DNA of 43,469 nt from CAYLWW01 sp964387585 (GTDB lineage Bacteria; Pseudomonadota; Alphaproteobacteria; Rickettsiales; Midichloriaceae): contig CAYLWW010000002.1 in NCBI GenBank assembly GCA_964387585.1, forward strand, positions 1-43,469, read 5' to 3'. Below, one piece after another: positions 8,518-17,391 of the stretch. A program made the position numbers and the translations under genes. Numbering within the stretch: the first letter of the stretch is position 1; each line of letters starts with the position of its first letter. Below the pieces are notes generated by a model. That model had not been told where the DNA came from. It was given only the letters and a program-made list of their open reading frames with translations, and searched no databases.

Positions 8518-10587
8518 TTAATTATGTTGCATGAAAGTACAATTTTCTTTAATAAATTGCAACCTAGTTTCTGGTTTTTTGCCCATTAAACTGTTCGCCA
8601 TTATTGTAGAAGTATTTAAATCATGGATTACGACCTGTAGCAGGCTTCTACTGATAGGACTCATAGTAGTTTCTTTTAGTTGTGACGCATTCATTTCTCC
8701 TAGACCTTTAAATCGTCCTACTTCTATGTTTTTATACCTTTTATTGAATTGATTCATTATCTTATCTCGTTCCTGTTCATTTTTAGCATAATAGGTTTTA
8801 TTATTGCAAGTGATTCTATAAAGAGGAGGTTGTGCTAAATATAGATGTTTATTAATTATAAGTTCTGGAGCTGATATTATAAAATAGGTTAATAATAGAG
8901 AAGCTACATGATCGCCATCTACGTCTGCATCTGTCATAATTATTACTTTTCCATAACGTAAATGTTCTTCATTATACTTACCGTTAACCTTATAGCCAAG
9001 AGCTAAAGTAAGATCTATTATCTCTTGATTTAATTTAATTCTCTCTATCGAACTATTAGCTACGTTTAATATTTTACCTTTAAGAGGTAAAATAGCTTGA
9101 TTTTCCCTATCTCTAGCTTGTTTAGCTGTTCCTCCAGCTGATTCTCCTTCTACTAGAAATATTTCATTAATTGAGCTATTATTACTGTTACAATCTGTAA
9201 GCTTGCCAGGTAATCTTACGCTTAATTTACTGCTAGATAGTTTTTTTTGAAAAAGTTCTGCCTTACTTTTTTTAAACGCTATTCTCCGCTCAGCAGAGTT
9301 AATAAGCTCTTCTAATAAAACATTAGCTATATCAGGATTATTAATAAGCCAATGCTCTAATTGGTTACGTATAGAGTTTTCTACTATTTTAGTTACTTCA
9401 GGATTTAATAATCTATCTTTAGTTTGTCCCTGAAATGATGGGTTATTAATAAAAAGAGAAATAGCTCCTACTATATTTGAAGCTATATCTTCGCTAGTTA
9501 ATATATCGTATTTTTTATTATGAATAATCTCGCCATATTTTTTTATTCCCTTTAACAAAGCATTCCTCATTCCTACTTCATGACTACCTCCGCCTATGGT
9601 GCGTATAGTATTGCAATAAGAATAAAGCATTGGAACGCTCGATATTTGCGATGTAATCCACTTTATTGACCATTCAATTCTTGCTTTTTCTGGAGTAATT
9701 ACACTGCCTTTAAAATCTTGTATAATATTGTCACTTTTAGCTAGTTTATCGGTTAGATCTGATAGGCCATTAGGAAAATGAATTGTTTTTTCTATAGGAA
9801 TTGCATATTGTTCAGATTCAGCATCTGCATCATTCTGGATTAGAGCTTCATCACATCGCCATAATATAGTGATATCTTTAAATAAATAAGCTTTAGTTTC
9901 GGCTAACTGGTATACTGTACTAGGATTAAATTTAACTTTATCGCCAAATATTTGAACATCTGGAAGAAAGGTGATTAGTGTACCACTTACTTTACTAGAA
10001 GTTTTACCATGAGCTTTGGCTGTATCCAAATGCTTTTGTAAAGCTGACGAGTAATTTGGATTTGTTTTGCTAAATCCTTTTTCTGAACTTAGTTCGCTAA
10101 TCGCTTCACCCTTAGAGTATTTTTGATTGTAAATTATATTATTGCGGATTACTGAAATTTCTAAATACTCTGATAATGCATTGACAACTGATATTCCTAC
10201 TCCATGTAATCCTCCTGAATGAGTATATACTTGATTATTAAATTTACCTCCAGAATGCAGTTTAGTTAATATAATCTCTAATGCTGATTTATCAGGATAT
10301 TTAGGATGTCGATCTACTGGAATACCTCTACCATTATCTGCTATGGTAATGCTACCATCAATATGCATGTGAATAGAGATGAAGCTAGCATATCCAGCAA
10401 CTGCTTCATCCATAGCATTATCTAGTACTTCAACAATTAAATGATGTAATGCTGTTTCATCAGTACCACCTATGTACATGCCAGGTCTTAATCTTACCGG
10501 CTCAAGTCCTTCTAATACTTCAATATCACGAGCGGTATAGCTGCCGTTATTACTATTATTAGTTGAATATTCAGAGAATATTGACAC
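8518..10587 (-). CDS. parE: DNA topoisomerase IV subunit B
   Basis: ATPase subunit of topoisomerase IV, which decatenates daughter chromosomes with ParC. At 689 residues it is the compact ParE form without the long C-terminal insert of proteobacterial GyrB. The N-terminus reads YTARDIEVLEGLEPVRLRPG followed by MYIGGTDE, the typical alphaproteobacterial ParE signature. The GHKL ATP site shows EVLDNAMDEAVAG, DNGRGIPVD and GGLHGVGISVVNALS. The Toprim domain has EGESAGGTAKQARDR and DADVDGDHVASLL. The end GRFKGLGEMNASQLKETTM is also normal. The start codon is GTG (10585-10587). parC is not in the window. Confidence 0.93.
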   Translation of the reverse strand: MSIFSEYSTNNSNNGSYTARDIEVLEGLEPVRLRPGMYIGGTDETALHHLIVEVLDNAMDEAVAGYASFISIHMHIDGSITIADNGRGIPVDRHPKYPDKSALEIILTKLHSGGKFNNQVYTHSGGLHGVGISVVNALSEYLEISVIRNNIIYNQKYSKGEAISELSSEKGFSKTNPNYSSALQKHLDTAKAHGKTSSKVSGTLITFLPDVQIFGDKVKFNPSTVYQLAETKAYLFKDITILWRCDEALIQNDADAESEQYAIPIEKTIHFPNGLSDLTDKLAKSDNIIQDFKGSVITPEKARIEWSIKWITSQISSVPMLYSYCNTIRTIGGGSHEVGMRNALLKGIKKYGEIIHNKKYDILTSEDIASNIVGAISLFINNPSFQGQTKDRLLNPEVTKIVENSIRNQLEHWLINNPDIANVLLEELINSAERRIAFKKSKAELFQKKLSSSKLSVRLPGKLTDCNSNNSSINEIFLVEGESAGGTAKQARDRENQAILPLKGKILNVANSSIERIKLNQEIIDLTLALGYKVNGKYNEEHLRYGKVIIMTDADVDGDHVASLLLTYFIISAPELIINKHLYLAQPPLYRITCNNKTYYAKNEQERDKIMNQFNKRYKNIEVGRFKGLGEMNASQLKETTMSPISRSLLQVVIHDLNTSTIMANSLMGKKPETRLQFIKENCTFMQHN

Positions 10588-10772
10588 TTTATTAAGTTAT
10601 TATTTGCTGTTTCTAAATTTTAAAGAAATTTTTTAAAATCAATTTTAAAATCAATTATGTTATAATAGCATAATAATGAAAATAGTATTATGCCTAAAAT
10701 TTTTAACCCTAGCATTAGAGAAAAAATTTTGAAAAGTTTCTTTTTGTTATGCATGTTAATCATTTTTAAAGA
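10588..10772. promoter_or_regulatory. parE upstream region with tandem 12-bp repeat and TATAAT box
   Basis: Two exact tandem copies of TTTTAAAATCAA lie at 10631-10642 and 10643-10654. They are followed on the plus strand by a perfect TATAAT at 10661-10666. On the minus strand the same repeats read TTGATTTTAAAA and could supply -35-like boxes for parE. Which strand is used cannot be decided by reading. The region also carries a candidate micro-ORF. Confidence 0.35.
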
Positions 10773-10776
10773 TTAG
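10690..10776 (+). CDS. Candidate 28-residue small protein (doubtful)
   Basis: An ATG frame of 28 codons encodes a basic N-terminus (MPKIFNPSIREKILK) followed by a short hydrophobic segment (SFFLLCMLIIF). This is the layout of a small single-pass membrane peptide. It lies 24 bases after a perfect TATAAT. Its stop overlaps the end of the opposite-strand TPR gene by 4 bases. No Shine-Dalgarno is visible and chance frames this short are common in AT-rich DNA, so it is recorded only as a possibility. Confidence 0.15.
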   Translation: MPKIFNPSIREKILKSFFLLCMLIIFKD

Positions 10777-13472
10777 AGAATTGTATCCCTGGCGTTATCT
10801 AAAATGCTAGTAAGTTTATTTATATCTTGCATACCGTTAATATTATCTTCACTTTTTACATTTTTAAAATCATATAAAACTTTAGCTATTTTGCCATATG
10901 TACTATCTGGGAAACGCTCATTGAAGTCTTCATAAAGCTGATGGAAAAGCTTGTTATTCTTAGACATTTCATATGATATGGATTGTTTTAGTATTCTTCT
11001 GGCTTCATCATTTGATATTATATCGTCGCTATTTCGTATTGAGTAAATATATGGTTCAGAATAATCATCAAATTTTCTCCATTTTTTTTCTATCCAATAA
11101 GCTTCAGCCTTTATGTCATCAGAATTTTGGCTGTAATCATTTTTTAGCGCTTCCATAACTTTGGAGTATTGTTTGATTTGTAGTAATGCTTTAGCGTATA
11201 AGTGCTTACGTTCCTTAGCTATTTTACTTAAATTATCTGATTTATAGTTGCCAGCGTACTCTATCAGCTCTATAGCTTGCTTAGGTTTATTATTATCTAA
11301 ATATACTCTAGCTAAAGTATTAATACTCTTATCTCTTTTATATCCATATAAACGATTTTTGACTTGATGTTCAAGTAATGCTTCAGCTTTTTCTAACAAA
11401 TCAAGTTCAATTAAATAATCAGCAGCTTTAATAATAATATCATCACCTATGCTACCTACGGGTATAAAATTTCCAAATTCATAGAAGAAGCTTAAGGCTT
11501 CTAAAGGGGTGCTATTATCACTAAACTTATTGGTAAAAAAGTTAATAAACGCTGCTCCCATTTTATTAGTAAATTTTAACGAATCAACGCTATCAGGAAA
11601 ATTATTAATGATGCTTTTCCAAACTCTTAATGTTTGAATATAATTATTATCATTATAGTAAGCATCCCCAAGTAATTTTAGTGTTTCAAGTTCTATTTTA
11701 TCACCCCTCCAAATCATTTCAATTCGTTCTAGAGCAGATGTATAATCTTGTAGTTTTATTTTTTCGTCTTTATATAACACTTTGGTTTTAGCTAAATTAC
11801 ATAAGGCGTAATTTTTACTATCATATGGTGTTGTTAATTCTGCTTCTTCTATACATTTATTTAAAATTTTCACTGCTTTATCATACTCTTCTTGTTTATT
11901 ATAGAAATTAGCGATTAAATACTGTAAGTAATTATAATTCGCAGTTTTAGAAAGAATCTTTAAATCAGATATAGTCTTAAATATTTTTTCAACTTCAATT
12001 AATGATTCAGAGTCAAGTTTTGATTCTATTAGTGTAAATCCTATTTTAAGTAAGAAATCCCTAGGATAATACTGCAGGAAATTTTTTTTATTGTTATTAA
12101 ATATATGGATTAGACTAGAATTTGCTACATAATCATAGCTTGAATCTATTCCTGGGGTTTCCTTAATAAACTTTAAATAGATCAGTGCTTGCCAAAAGCG
12201 TATTTCTTCTCGATTATTTAATTTTGTTGACTCAACTTTTATACTATTAATTGTATTGTAAGCTTTATGATATTTACCATCCATAAACTCTGCAACTGCT
12301 TTGAGTAATTGAATAATATAGTTGTTTAAAAATGAGGGATCATAATAATAAGCCATGTCTACTGAGTTAATTGCTTCTTTATAGAAGCCATTAGCTAAAT
12401 ATAATAAAGCTAGGTTTGCCCATAAATTTGGCTTATTTGATATTTTGCTTTGATTCATTTTATTGCTTAAATCAGCAAATTTATAATTAAGATCTTCGGG
12501 ATTAGCTAAAAATCCTGTCAGACTAAGCATAGAATTACCCTTATCATAATTTGAGAGTATGGAGAAAGGATTTTGTTGAGAATATTGTTGATCGCTTGAG
12601 TAAACTTTAGGCGATATATTTAGTCCATCACTACTTGTTATTGTAAGAACTTGATCTTTTATGGAATACTCTAACTTATCTGATAATGGTAATATTACTA
12701 ATCCTTGAATACTTTTTAACACTTGAAAATCTATAAAAAAGTAATTGTTGTCAGTAATATTCTGTTTGTATGTAGGGACTAGAATCACTTTATCTCCTAT
12801 AAAAGGGTCTACATACTCTATAATATCATTTTGTATTGTTTCTTGAAAATTAATATTAACTTTAGGTTGTTTTATCTGATTAGGATAAATGTTTAACAAT
12901 AATTTAAATATTTCGTTTGTATTAGAGCCATTATTTTTGGATGATATATTTAAAATAAGAATGTTATCCTGTTTATGTAAATATATCTTGTCATTATCTT
13001 TCATCTTAATATCTGCTATAAAAAAGCTAGCTTTAGGGTTAAGATGTAGTTGTTCTATGTTGCTGATTTTACTATTGGCTAAATTTTCAACTAAATTATT
13101 TTTTATAGCGATATTCTCTAATACTTGATCAAGCACTATCCATAACTTACTATTTCGTATAAAAATTGCTGTTTTTGTTTTATTGTTGAGTAAAGGTATA
13201 TAAAGAGTTGTGTAGTCATTATTGCTTTGTACGCTAATACCATTATTTTTACTGCCATCAGCTACGTTACTTTGATTACCGTTTGTTTTACTTTCAATTT
13301 TAGTGGTTTTATTTTTCTTTGATTTTGCGCTCCTATAAGAGTAGTCATTTATTCCATAGCTTAATTGATAGACGCTACTAATAAGCATAAAAACTATACA
13401 CCATATAGTAGTTTTTACTAATTTTAACGATGTTGCTGAGCAATTAAATACAAAAAAATTGCTTACTTTCAT
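10773..13472 (-). CDS. Membrane-anchored or exported tetratricopeptide-repeat protein
   Basis: An 899-residue protein. An N-terminal hydrophobic segment at about 18-42 acts as signal sequence or anchor. A basic low-complexity linker follows (SKKNKTTKIESKTNG), then a beta-rich region (about 85-290). From about 330 to the C-terminus there are many helical pairs of TPR type, such as NLALLYLANGFYKEAINSVD, FYNKQEEYDKAVKILNKCIE, and LARVYLDNNKPKQAIELIEY. The layout suggests a periplasmic scaffold. I recall comparable long TPR proteins with a beta-rich front in other alphaproteobacteria, but their function is not established to my knowledge. It is divergent from ddl across a 597-base gap. Confidence 0.75.
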   Translation of the reverse strand: MKVSNFFVFNCSATSLKLVKTTIWCIVFMLISSVYQLSYGINDYSYRSAKSKKNKTTKIESKTNGNQSNVADGSKNNGISVQSNNDYTTLYIPLLNNKTKTAIFIRNSKLWIVLDQVLENIAIKNNLVENLANSKISNIEQLHLNPKASFFIADIKMKDNDKIYLHKQDNILILNISSKNNGSNTNEIFKLLLNIYPNQIKQPKVNINFQETIQNDIIEYVDPFIGDKVILVPTYKQNITDNNYFFIDFQVLKSIQGLVILPLSDKLEYSIKDQVLTITSSDGLNISPKVYSSDQQYSQQNPFSILSNYDKGNSMLSLTGFLANPEDLNYKFADLSNKMNQSKISNKPNLWANLALLYLANGFYKEAINSVDMAYYYDPSFLNNYIIQLLKAVAEFMDGKYHKAYNTINSIKVESTKLNNREEIRFWQALIYLKFIKETPGIDSSYDYVANSSLIHIFNNNKKNFLQYYPRDFLLKIGFTLIESKLDSESLIEVEKIFKTISDLKILSKTANYNYLQYLIANFYNKQEEYDKAVKILNKCIEEAELTTPYDSKNYALCNLAKTKVLYKDEKIKLQDYTSALERIEMIWRGDKIELETLKLLGDAYYNDNNYIQTLRVWKSIINNFPDSVDSLKFTNKMGAAFINFFTNKFSDNSTPLEALSFFYEFGNFIPVGSIGDDIIIKAADYLIELDLLEKAEALLEHQVKNRLYGYKRDKSINTLARVYLDNNKPKQAIELIEYAGNYKSDNLSKIAKERKHLYAKALLQIKQYSKVMEALKNDYSQNSDDIKAEAYWIEKKWRKFDDYSEPYIYSIRNSDDIISNDEARRILKQSISYEMSKNNKLFHQLYEDFNERFPDSTYGKIAKVLYDFKNVKSEDNINGMQDINKLTSILDNARDTIL

Positions 13473-14069
13473 AAGTGCGTACGTTTATATATTCCTAATT
13501 ATAGATAATCTCATCTAAATTTGTCTTAACTACTACTCACTAACTTTTGTTTTTAAGAATTAGCAAAATAGTTAAACTAGCAATTCATTTTAGAGTAATT
13601 TTTTTATAAATTATTTATTACTTTTAGATAAAATAAAACATTTAATTTGAAGGTTTTTTTATTACTTATTTATGTGATTATATTAAGTATTTACCAACAA
13701 ATACAGTCACTATATCATATTTTTACTTAAGTACCTAATTTTTTAGCGTTGTATTGTTTAGAGAATTAGTAATGGATTTTGAAAAATTAAAATAAATTTA
13801 ATCATACTAATATTAAATATGTTTTGATAACTTTCACTATTTATAATAAAAGTATCAAATAAATGCACCCATTATTAGCAAAATAGTTAATCAATATCAA
13901 TATAGCTACTTATGTTTTTACATAAAAATTTTGTTTTTTAATTAAAAGTCAATTTAGCTGCTATTTATCTGAAATTACTTTTAATTAAATTAGTTATAAA
14001 GAATATATTGATATTGCTTTGTTATTAGTTAGGGATGCAAAAGTAACTTTTTACTGATAACAAAAAATT
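13473..14069. other. 597-base gene-free gap between TPR gene and ddl
   Basis: Extremely AT-rich, with stops in all frames and no long repeat, transposase trace or tRNA-like structure that I can see. It must carry promoters for the two divergent genes. Their -10 boxes cannot be singled out against the background. Confidence 0.4.
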
Positions 14070-15014
14070 ATGAAACACGTAGTATTACTTGCTGGTGGAC
14101 AATCAGCAGAGCGAGAAGTCTCATTAACAAGTGCTAAAAATTTATCTAAGTACATTATAGAACTAGGTTACAGAGTTTCTCAACTTGATCCTGGTCCTGA
14201 CTTTTTAATTCGATTAGCTGAATTAAAACCTGATGTAGTATTCAACTGCTTACATGGCACATATGGCGAAGATGGTATTATACAAGGAGCATTAGAGTTA
14301 ATGAAAATACCTTACACTCATTCAAGTGTTAGGGCTTCAGCTATTGCCTTCCATAAGCCTACAACTAAATTTATTGCATCAAATTGCGGAATAAATACAC
14401 CTAATTTTATAGAATTAAATGCAGTTGAATGCCTTAATATGGTACAGGCTGGAAATGATCCAATTCCTAAGCCTTATGTTATAAAACCAACTTCTGAAGG
14501 TTCGACTATAGGGGTTTTTATTATAAAAGATGAGAGTGATGTATTGCAATTACCTTCAGCTAGTCAATGGCATTATAGTGAAAGGGTAATGGTGGAAGCG
14601 TATATATTTGGAAAAGAATTGAGTGTGGCGGTAGTGAGAGGGGAAGCAAAGGGGGTTTTAGAGCTTGAACCTACCAATGATACTGGGTTATATGATTATC
14701 AAGCTAAATATTCTCTTGGTGCTTCTAAGCATATATTTCCTCCTAGAGTTCCGCAAAATATTTATGATTTAGCTATGAGTAATGCTGAAAAAATTCATAA
14801 TTTCTTATGTTGTAGAACTATAAGCCGTAGTGATTTTCGCTATGACTTTACTAAAGGAGATGATAAAGGATTACATTTTTTAGAAGTCAATACTCATCCA
14901 GGTTTTACCCCATTATCTATATTCCCCGATATATTGCAAAGTAAAGGAATTCCACTTATTGAAATAGTGAAAATGTTAATAGAAGATGCCCGATATGGGT
15001 CTGATTATAGGTAG
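14070..15014 (+). CDS. ddl: D-alanine--D-alanine ligase
   Basis: ATP-grasp ligase that makes the D-Ala-D-Ala dipeptide for peptidoglycan precursors. At 314 residues it has the family signature LAGGQSAEREVSLTSA at the N-terminus, CLHGTYGEDGIIQGALEL, PYVIKPTSEGSTIGV for ATP binding, YDYQAKYS, and the C-terminal metal-binding LEVNTHPGFTPLSIFPD. In many Rickettsiales and other alphaproteobacteria ddl lies between murB and ftsQ; here it stands alone. With ftsW elsewhere in the window it implies a working peptidoglycan route. Confidence 0.95.
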   Translation: MKHVVLLAGGQSAEREVSLTSAKNLSKYIIELGYRVSQLDPGPDFLIRLAELKPDVVFNCLHGTYGEDGIIQGALELMKIPYTHSSVRASAIAFHKPTTKFIASNCGINTPNFIELNAVECLNMVQAGNDPIPKPYVIKPTSEGSTIGVFIIKDESDVLQLPSASQWHYSERVMVEAYIFGKELSVAVVRGEAKGVLELEPTNDTGLYDYQAKYSLGASKHIFPPRVPQNIYDLAMSNAEKIHNFLCCRTISRSDFRYDFTKGDDKGLHFLEVNTHPGFTPLSIFPDILQSKGIPLIEIVKMLIEDARYGSDYR

Positions 15015-15275
15015 TATTAGTAAATATAACTCTGATAAATAAAGATTTAGTAGAAGATTTTACACTTCGTTTACTAGCGAGCACTGTCTTTTTGTTTGTT
15101 ATGAGATATACCTCTTTGTGAAAAATTAGCACTTTTTGATCTATTACAGGTAATTAATCGAGAAATTTATTATAATTTATATAAGTGTAATATTTAGAGG
15201 TTGACAGGGAACTGCTTTAGTGATTGCACTCGTGACGGGTGGGAAATCTTTATTTATTCAATTAGAAGTATTTCT

Positions 15276-16487
15276 ATGGCAAAAACAATTACCTTAAAAA
15301 ATCTTAATATACCATCAGGATCAAAATTATTTTCCGGAACAGGCTCTTCTGAAGAAGTGAGTGTGAGAATTAGCTGTGATATGGCTCGTAATCTTCAAGA
15401 AATAATTGATGTTGGTACAACGGATAGTTCTAGTGACGTAGCTGATATTAAAGATAGTAGTGAAAGAACTATGATTTTTAGTAAAGTTAATAGTGTTGGT
15501 CAATATGATTATAAAAGTGATGATGGCTCAGCGAGTATAGAATGCTCTAATGATGTTAGTATAGAGTTTTCTAGTAAATCAGCAGAAGGAGTACTATTAT
15601 CAATGTCTAAAAATACACTTGGTATTTTAGGTGTTGATGAGATGAAATGTCTATATGCTCATACTATAAGCTATAGATTTTATTTACCCAGCACTATTTC
15701 TTCAAATAAAGCTTCGTTTTTCAATGGAAGTAATAAATGTATTAGTTTAGAAGAGCAAAATATGCTTGGTTCGCCTATAGTTTCGACCTCTTTAGCCCCT
15801 TGTTGTCCTGATCAGAACTATTATTATGAATTAAATTTTTTAATAACTGATTCATCGGTAATTACAGAAGTTAGCACCGTATTATTGAGTTTTGATTACA
15901 TTGGTAAACTAGTTGTGTTACCTAAAGCACAAGTAGATGTATTTTTTGGTGATCAATCAGGTTATTCAAAAGTTGTTAAAATTGTGCCTACGCAGGAGAG
16001 CCAATCTTGTGATATTAAAAGTGTAGCTGATACATTATCATGTGAAAATTTATATGTTTTTTGTTCTCCTACGAAAACTTTTTACTTAAGTGTAAGTAGT
16101 CTTGGAGCTTCTTTTAGTGCTTTGAATTTACGTTGTGATGACTATATAACTGATTATACTAAAAAAGGAGAAATAAAAAAAGTAATTGAGTTAAGTGATG
16201 TTTATGGTGGACTGACTAAATTTGATCCTACAAAAAATGAGATCGGTATATCATATAAGCCATATAAAACATATGAAAGTCGTAATCAAAGTTGCGCTAC
16301 TAGTACAAAAGTTGCTTTTAAGGAAATAGAGAAATGTCAACTTCTTCAAGACGATAGTTTAGTGCCGTCTACAACAGTATATGATAGCGTCGAGCAAGCT
16401 GGTAAATATAATTATGATAATAATAGTTATATAAAAGAGGTTGGGGCATATTTACTTACTACCGTTGGTCTCTTGCTTATTGATTAG
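15276..16487 (+). CDS. Cysteine-rich orphan protein of about 403 residues
   Basis: I do not recognise a family. The frame is open from a TTG at 15201, but I prefer the ATG at 15276 (MAKTITLKNLNIPSGSKLFS). It has an AGAAG-like Shine-Dalgarno about 8 bases upstream, and the earlier stretch looks non-coding. The protein is rich in Ser, Val and Asp with alternating beta-strand patterns. It has 12 cysteines, mostly spaced singly through the chain (IECSN, MKCLY, LSCEN, LRCDD) plus one CC pair. Two related tracts, VGQYDYKSDD near the front and AGKYNYDNNS near the end, suggest ancient internal duplication. No signal peptide or membrane helix is visible except a mildly hydrophobic C-terminus (GAYLLTTVGLLLID). 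A strong terminator follows, so it is probably a stand-alone transcript. Confidence 0.65.
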   Translation: MAKTITLKNLNIPSGSKLFSGTGSSEEVSVRISCDMARNLQEIIDVGTTDSSSDVADIKDSSERTMIFSKVNSVGQYDYKSDDGSASIECSNDVSIEFSSKSAEGVLLSMSKNTLGILGVDEMKCLYAHTISYRFYLPSTISSNKASFFNGSNKCISLEEQNMLGSPIVSTSLAPCCPDQNYYYELNFLITDSSVITEVSTVLLSFDYIGKLVVLPKAQVDVFFGDQSGYSKVVKIVPTQESQSCDIKSVADTLSCENLYVFCSPTKTFYLSVSSLGASFSALNLRCDDYITDYTKKGEIKKVIELSDVYGGLTKFDPTKNEIGISYKPYKTYESRNQSCATSTKVAFKEIEKCQLLQDDSLVPSTTVYDSVEQAGKYNYDNNSYIKEVGAYLLTTVGLLLID

Positions 16488-16517
16488 TTAATTTAAAATA
16501 TTTTTTATATTTTTTTT

Positions 16518-16555
16518 AAAAAAGTGCAGTTATTATGTATAGCTGCGCTTTTTTT
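16518..16555 (+). terminator. Rho-independent terminator after the Cys-rich orphan
   Basis: An A-tract with a GTGCAG arm at 16518-16529 pairs with CTGCGC plus a T-tract at 16543-16555 (12 pairs including one G-T wobble, 13-base loop). It lies 31 bases past the stop codon. It is symmetric enough to work in both directions. This is the clearest intrinsic terminator in the window. Confidence 0.8.
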
Positions 16556-17391
16556 GTCTAGGCTATTGCCCAATTATTTTTTAGGCATATACATTTGTAT
16601 ATATATACATATCATTTCTCATCTCGAGTAATTCTTAGCTTTTGAAATTTTTATTTTTGGTATTGCTAAAATATAGTAGCAAATGAATGAAAAAGTAGTC
16701 AATTTAAAGTTAGTTTGCTTACAAAATATAAAATACTGTAGTGCAGAATTTTAGTAAAAATGGTTTTACGATCGATTTGCAGGGATGCTTTTGCTGCAAA
16801 TCTAGATGTGATTATAAGACAACACTCCTTATTTAGTATCTGAATTTAAGAATTAGGACTTTGACTTAAAAGTCTTAGTATTAGAAAATTTTTTAAATGC
16901 GAACAGCGTAGCGTTTTTTTATTAAATTATCGCTTTGTTAAAATACCTTTAAAGCAGCAGCGATTTATATACTTTCTTCTCGATATTAACAGTCCTTTAG
17001 TGATATCAATGAGCAACCAAAAGTGGGTGAATAATGTAGAAACCATCATGTAATTATGATTTCTAGCTTACTTCTTCTGTTTACATGCAAATCTATCTTA
17101 TTTTCCTTATTTTCATAATTAATATAAGCTAAAATTTTTTAGAAGTTTTTAACTTTACTTGCTTTTTGTTGGTGAAAGATATAAAAGATAAATTGAGCGT
17201 AAAGTGTTCATAAATAATTCAATTAAAAGTCAAAAATTAATAACTCTTTATCTATTATAGGCGAGTTTTTATACTTTCAATATAGCTTTTATATTTGCTA
17301 TTTTAAGCAATGAGATAAATGATGTGTATAAAATAATTAAGTAATTGATCAAAGCTGTTATACTAACTTATATAAAAATCTATTTTCATTA
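16556..17391. other. 836-base gene-free region upstream of secA
   Basis: No frame of useful length and no recognisable protein fragment. It contains at least two hairpins: GATTTGCAG / CTGCAAATC (16774-16802, perfect 9-bp stem, 11-base loop), and AGGACTTT / AAAGTCTT (16855-16876, one G-T wobble). A GAAACCATCAT / ATGATTTC fold lies near 17038-17065. The cluster of structures would fit a decayed gene, an untranslated leader or an unannotated small RNA. I cannot choose between these by reading. Confidence 0.35.
16774..16802. repeat. Perfect 9-bp hairpin in the secA upstream gap
   Basis: The arms GATTTGCAG and CTGCAAATC flank an 11-base loop. No T-tract follows, so it does not look like a terminator. 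It is more GC-rich than the DNA around it. Confidence 0.5.

Noticed and set aside
8518..10587. GyrB instead of ParE
   Set aside because: The 689-residue length without the GyrB C-terminal insert and the YTARDIEVLEGLEPVR start fit alphaproteobacterial ParE.
15201..15275. Upstream TTG extension of the Cys-rich protein, with two more Cys
   Set aside because: The purine-rich AGAGG abuts the TTG too closely to act as a ribosome site, and the ATG at 15276 has a better placed one; the extension is not signal-peptide-like.
17345..17364. secA promoter with TTGATC and TATACT boxes
   Set aside because: The two boxes are only 8 bases apart, too close for a sigma-70 promoter, and no better -35 fits.
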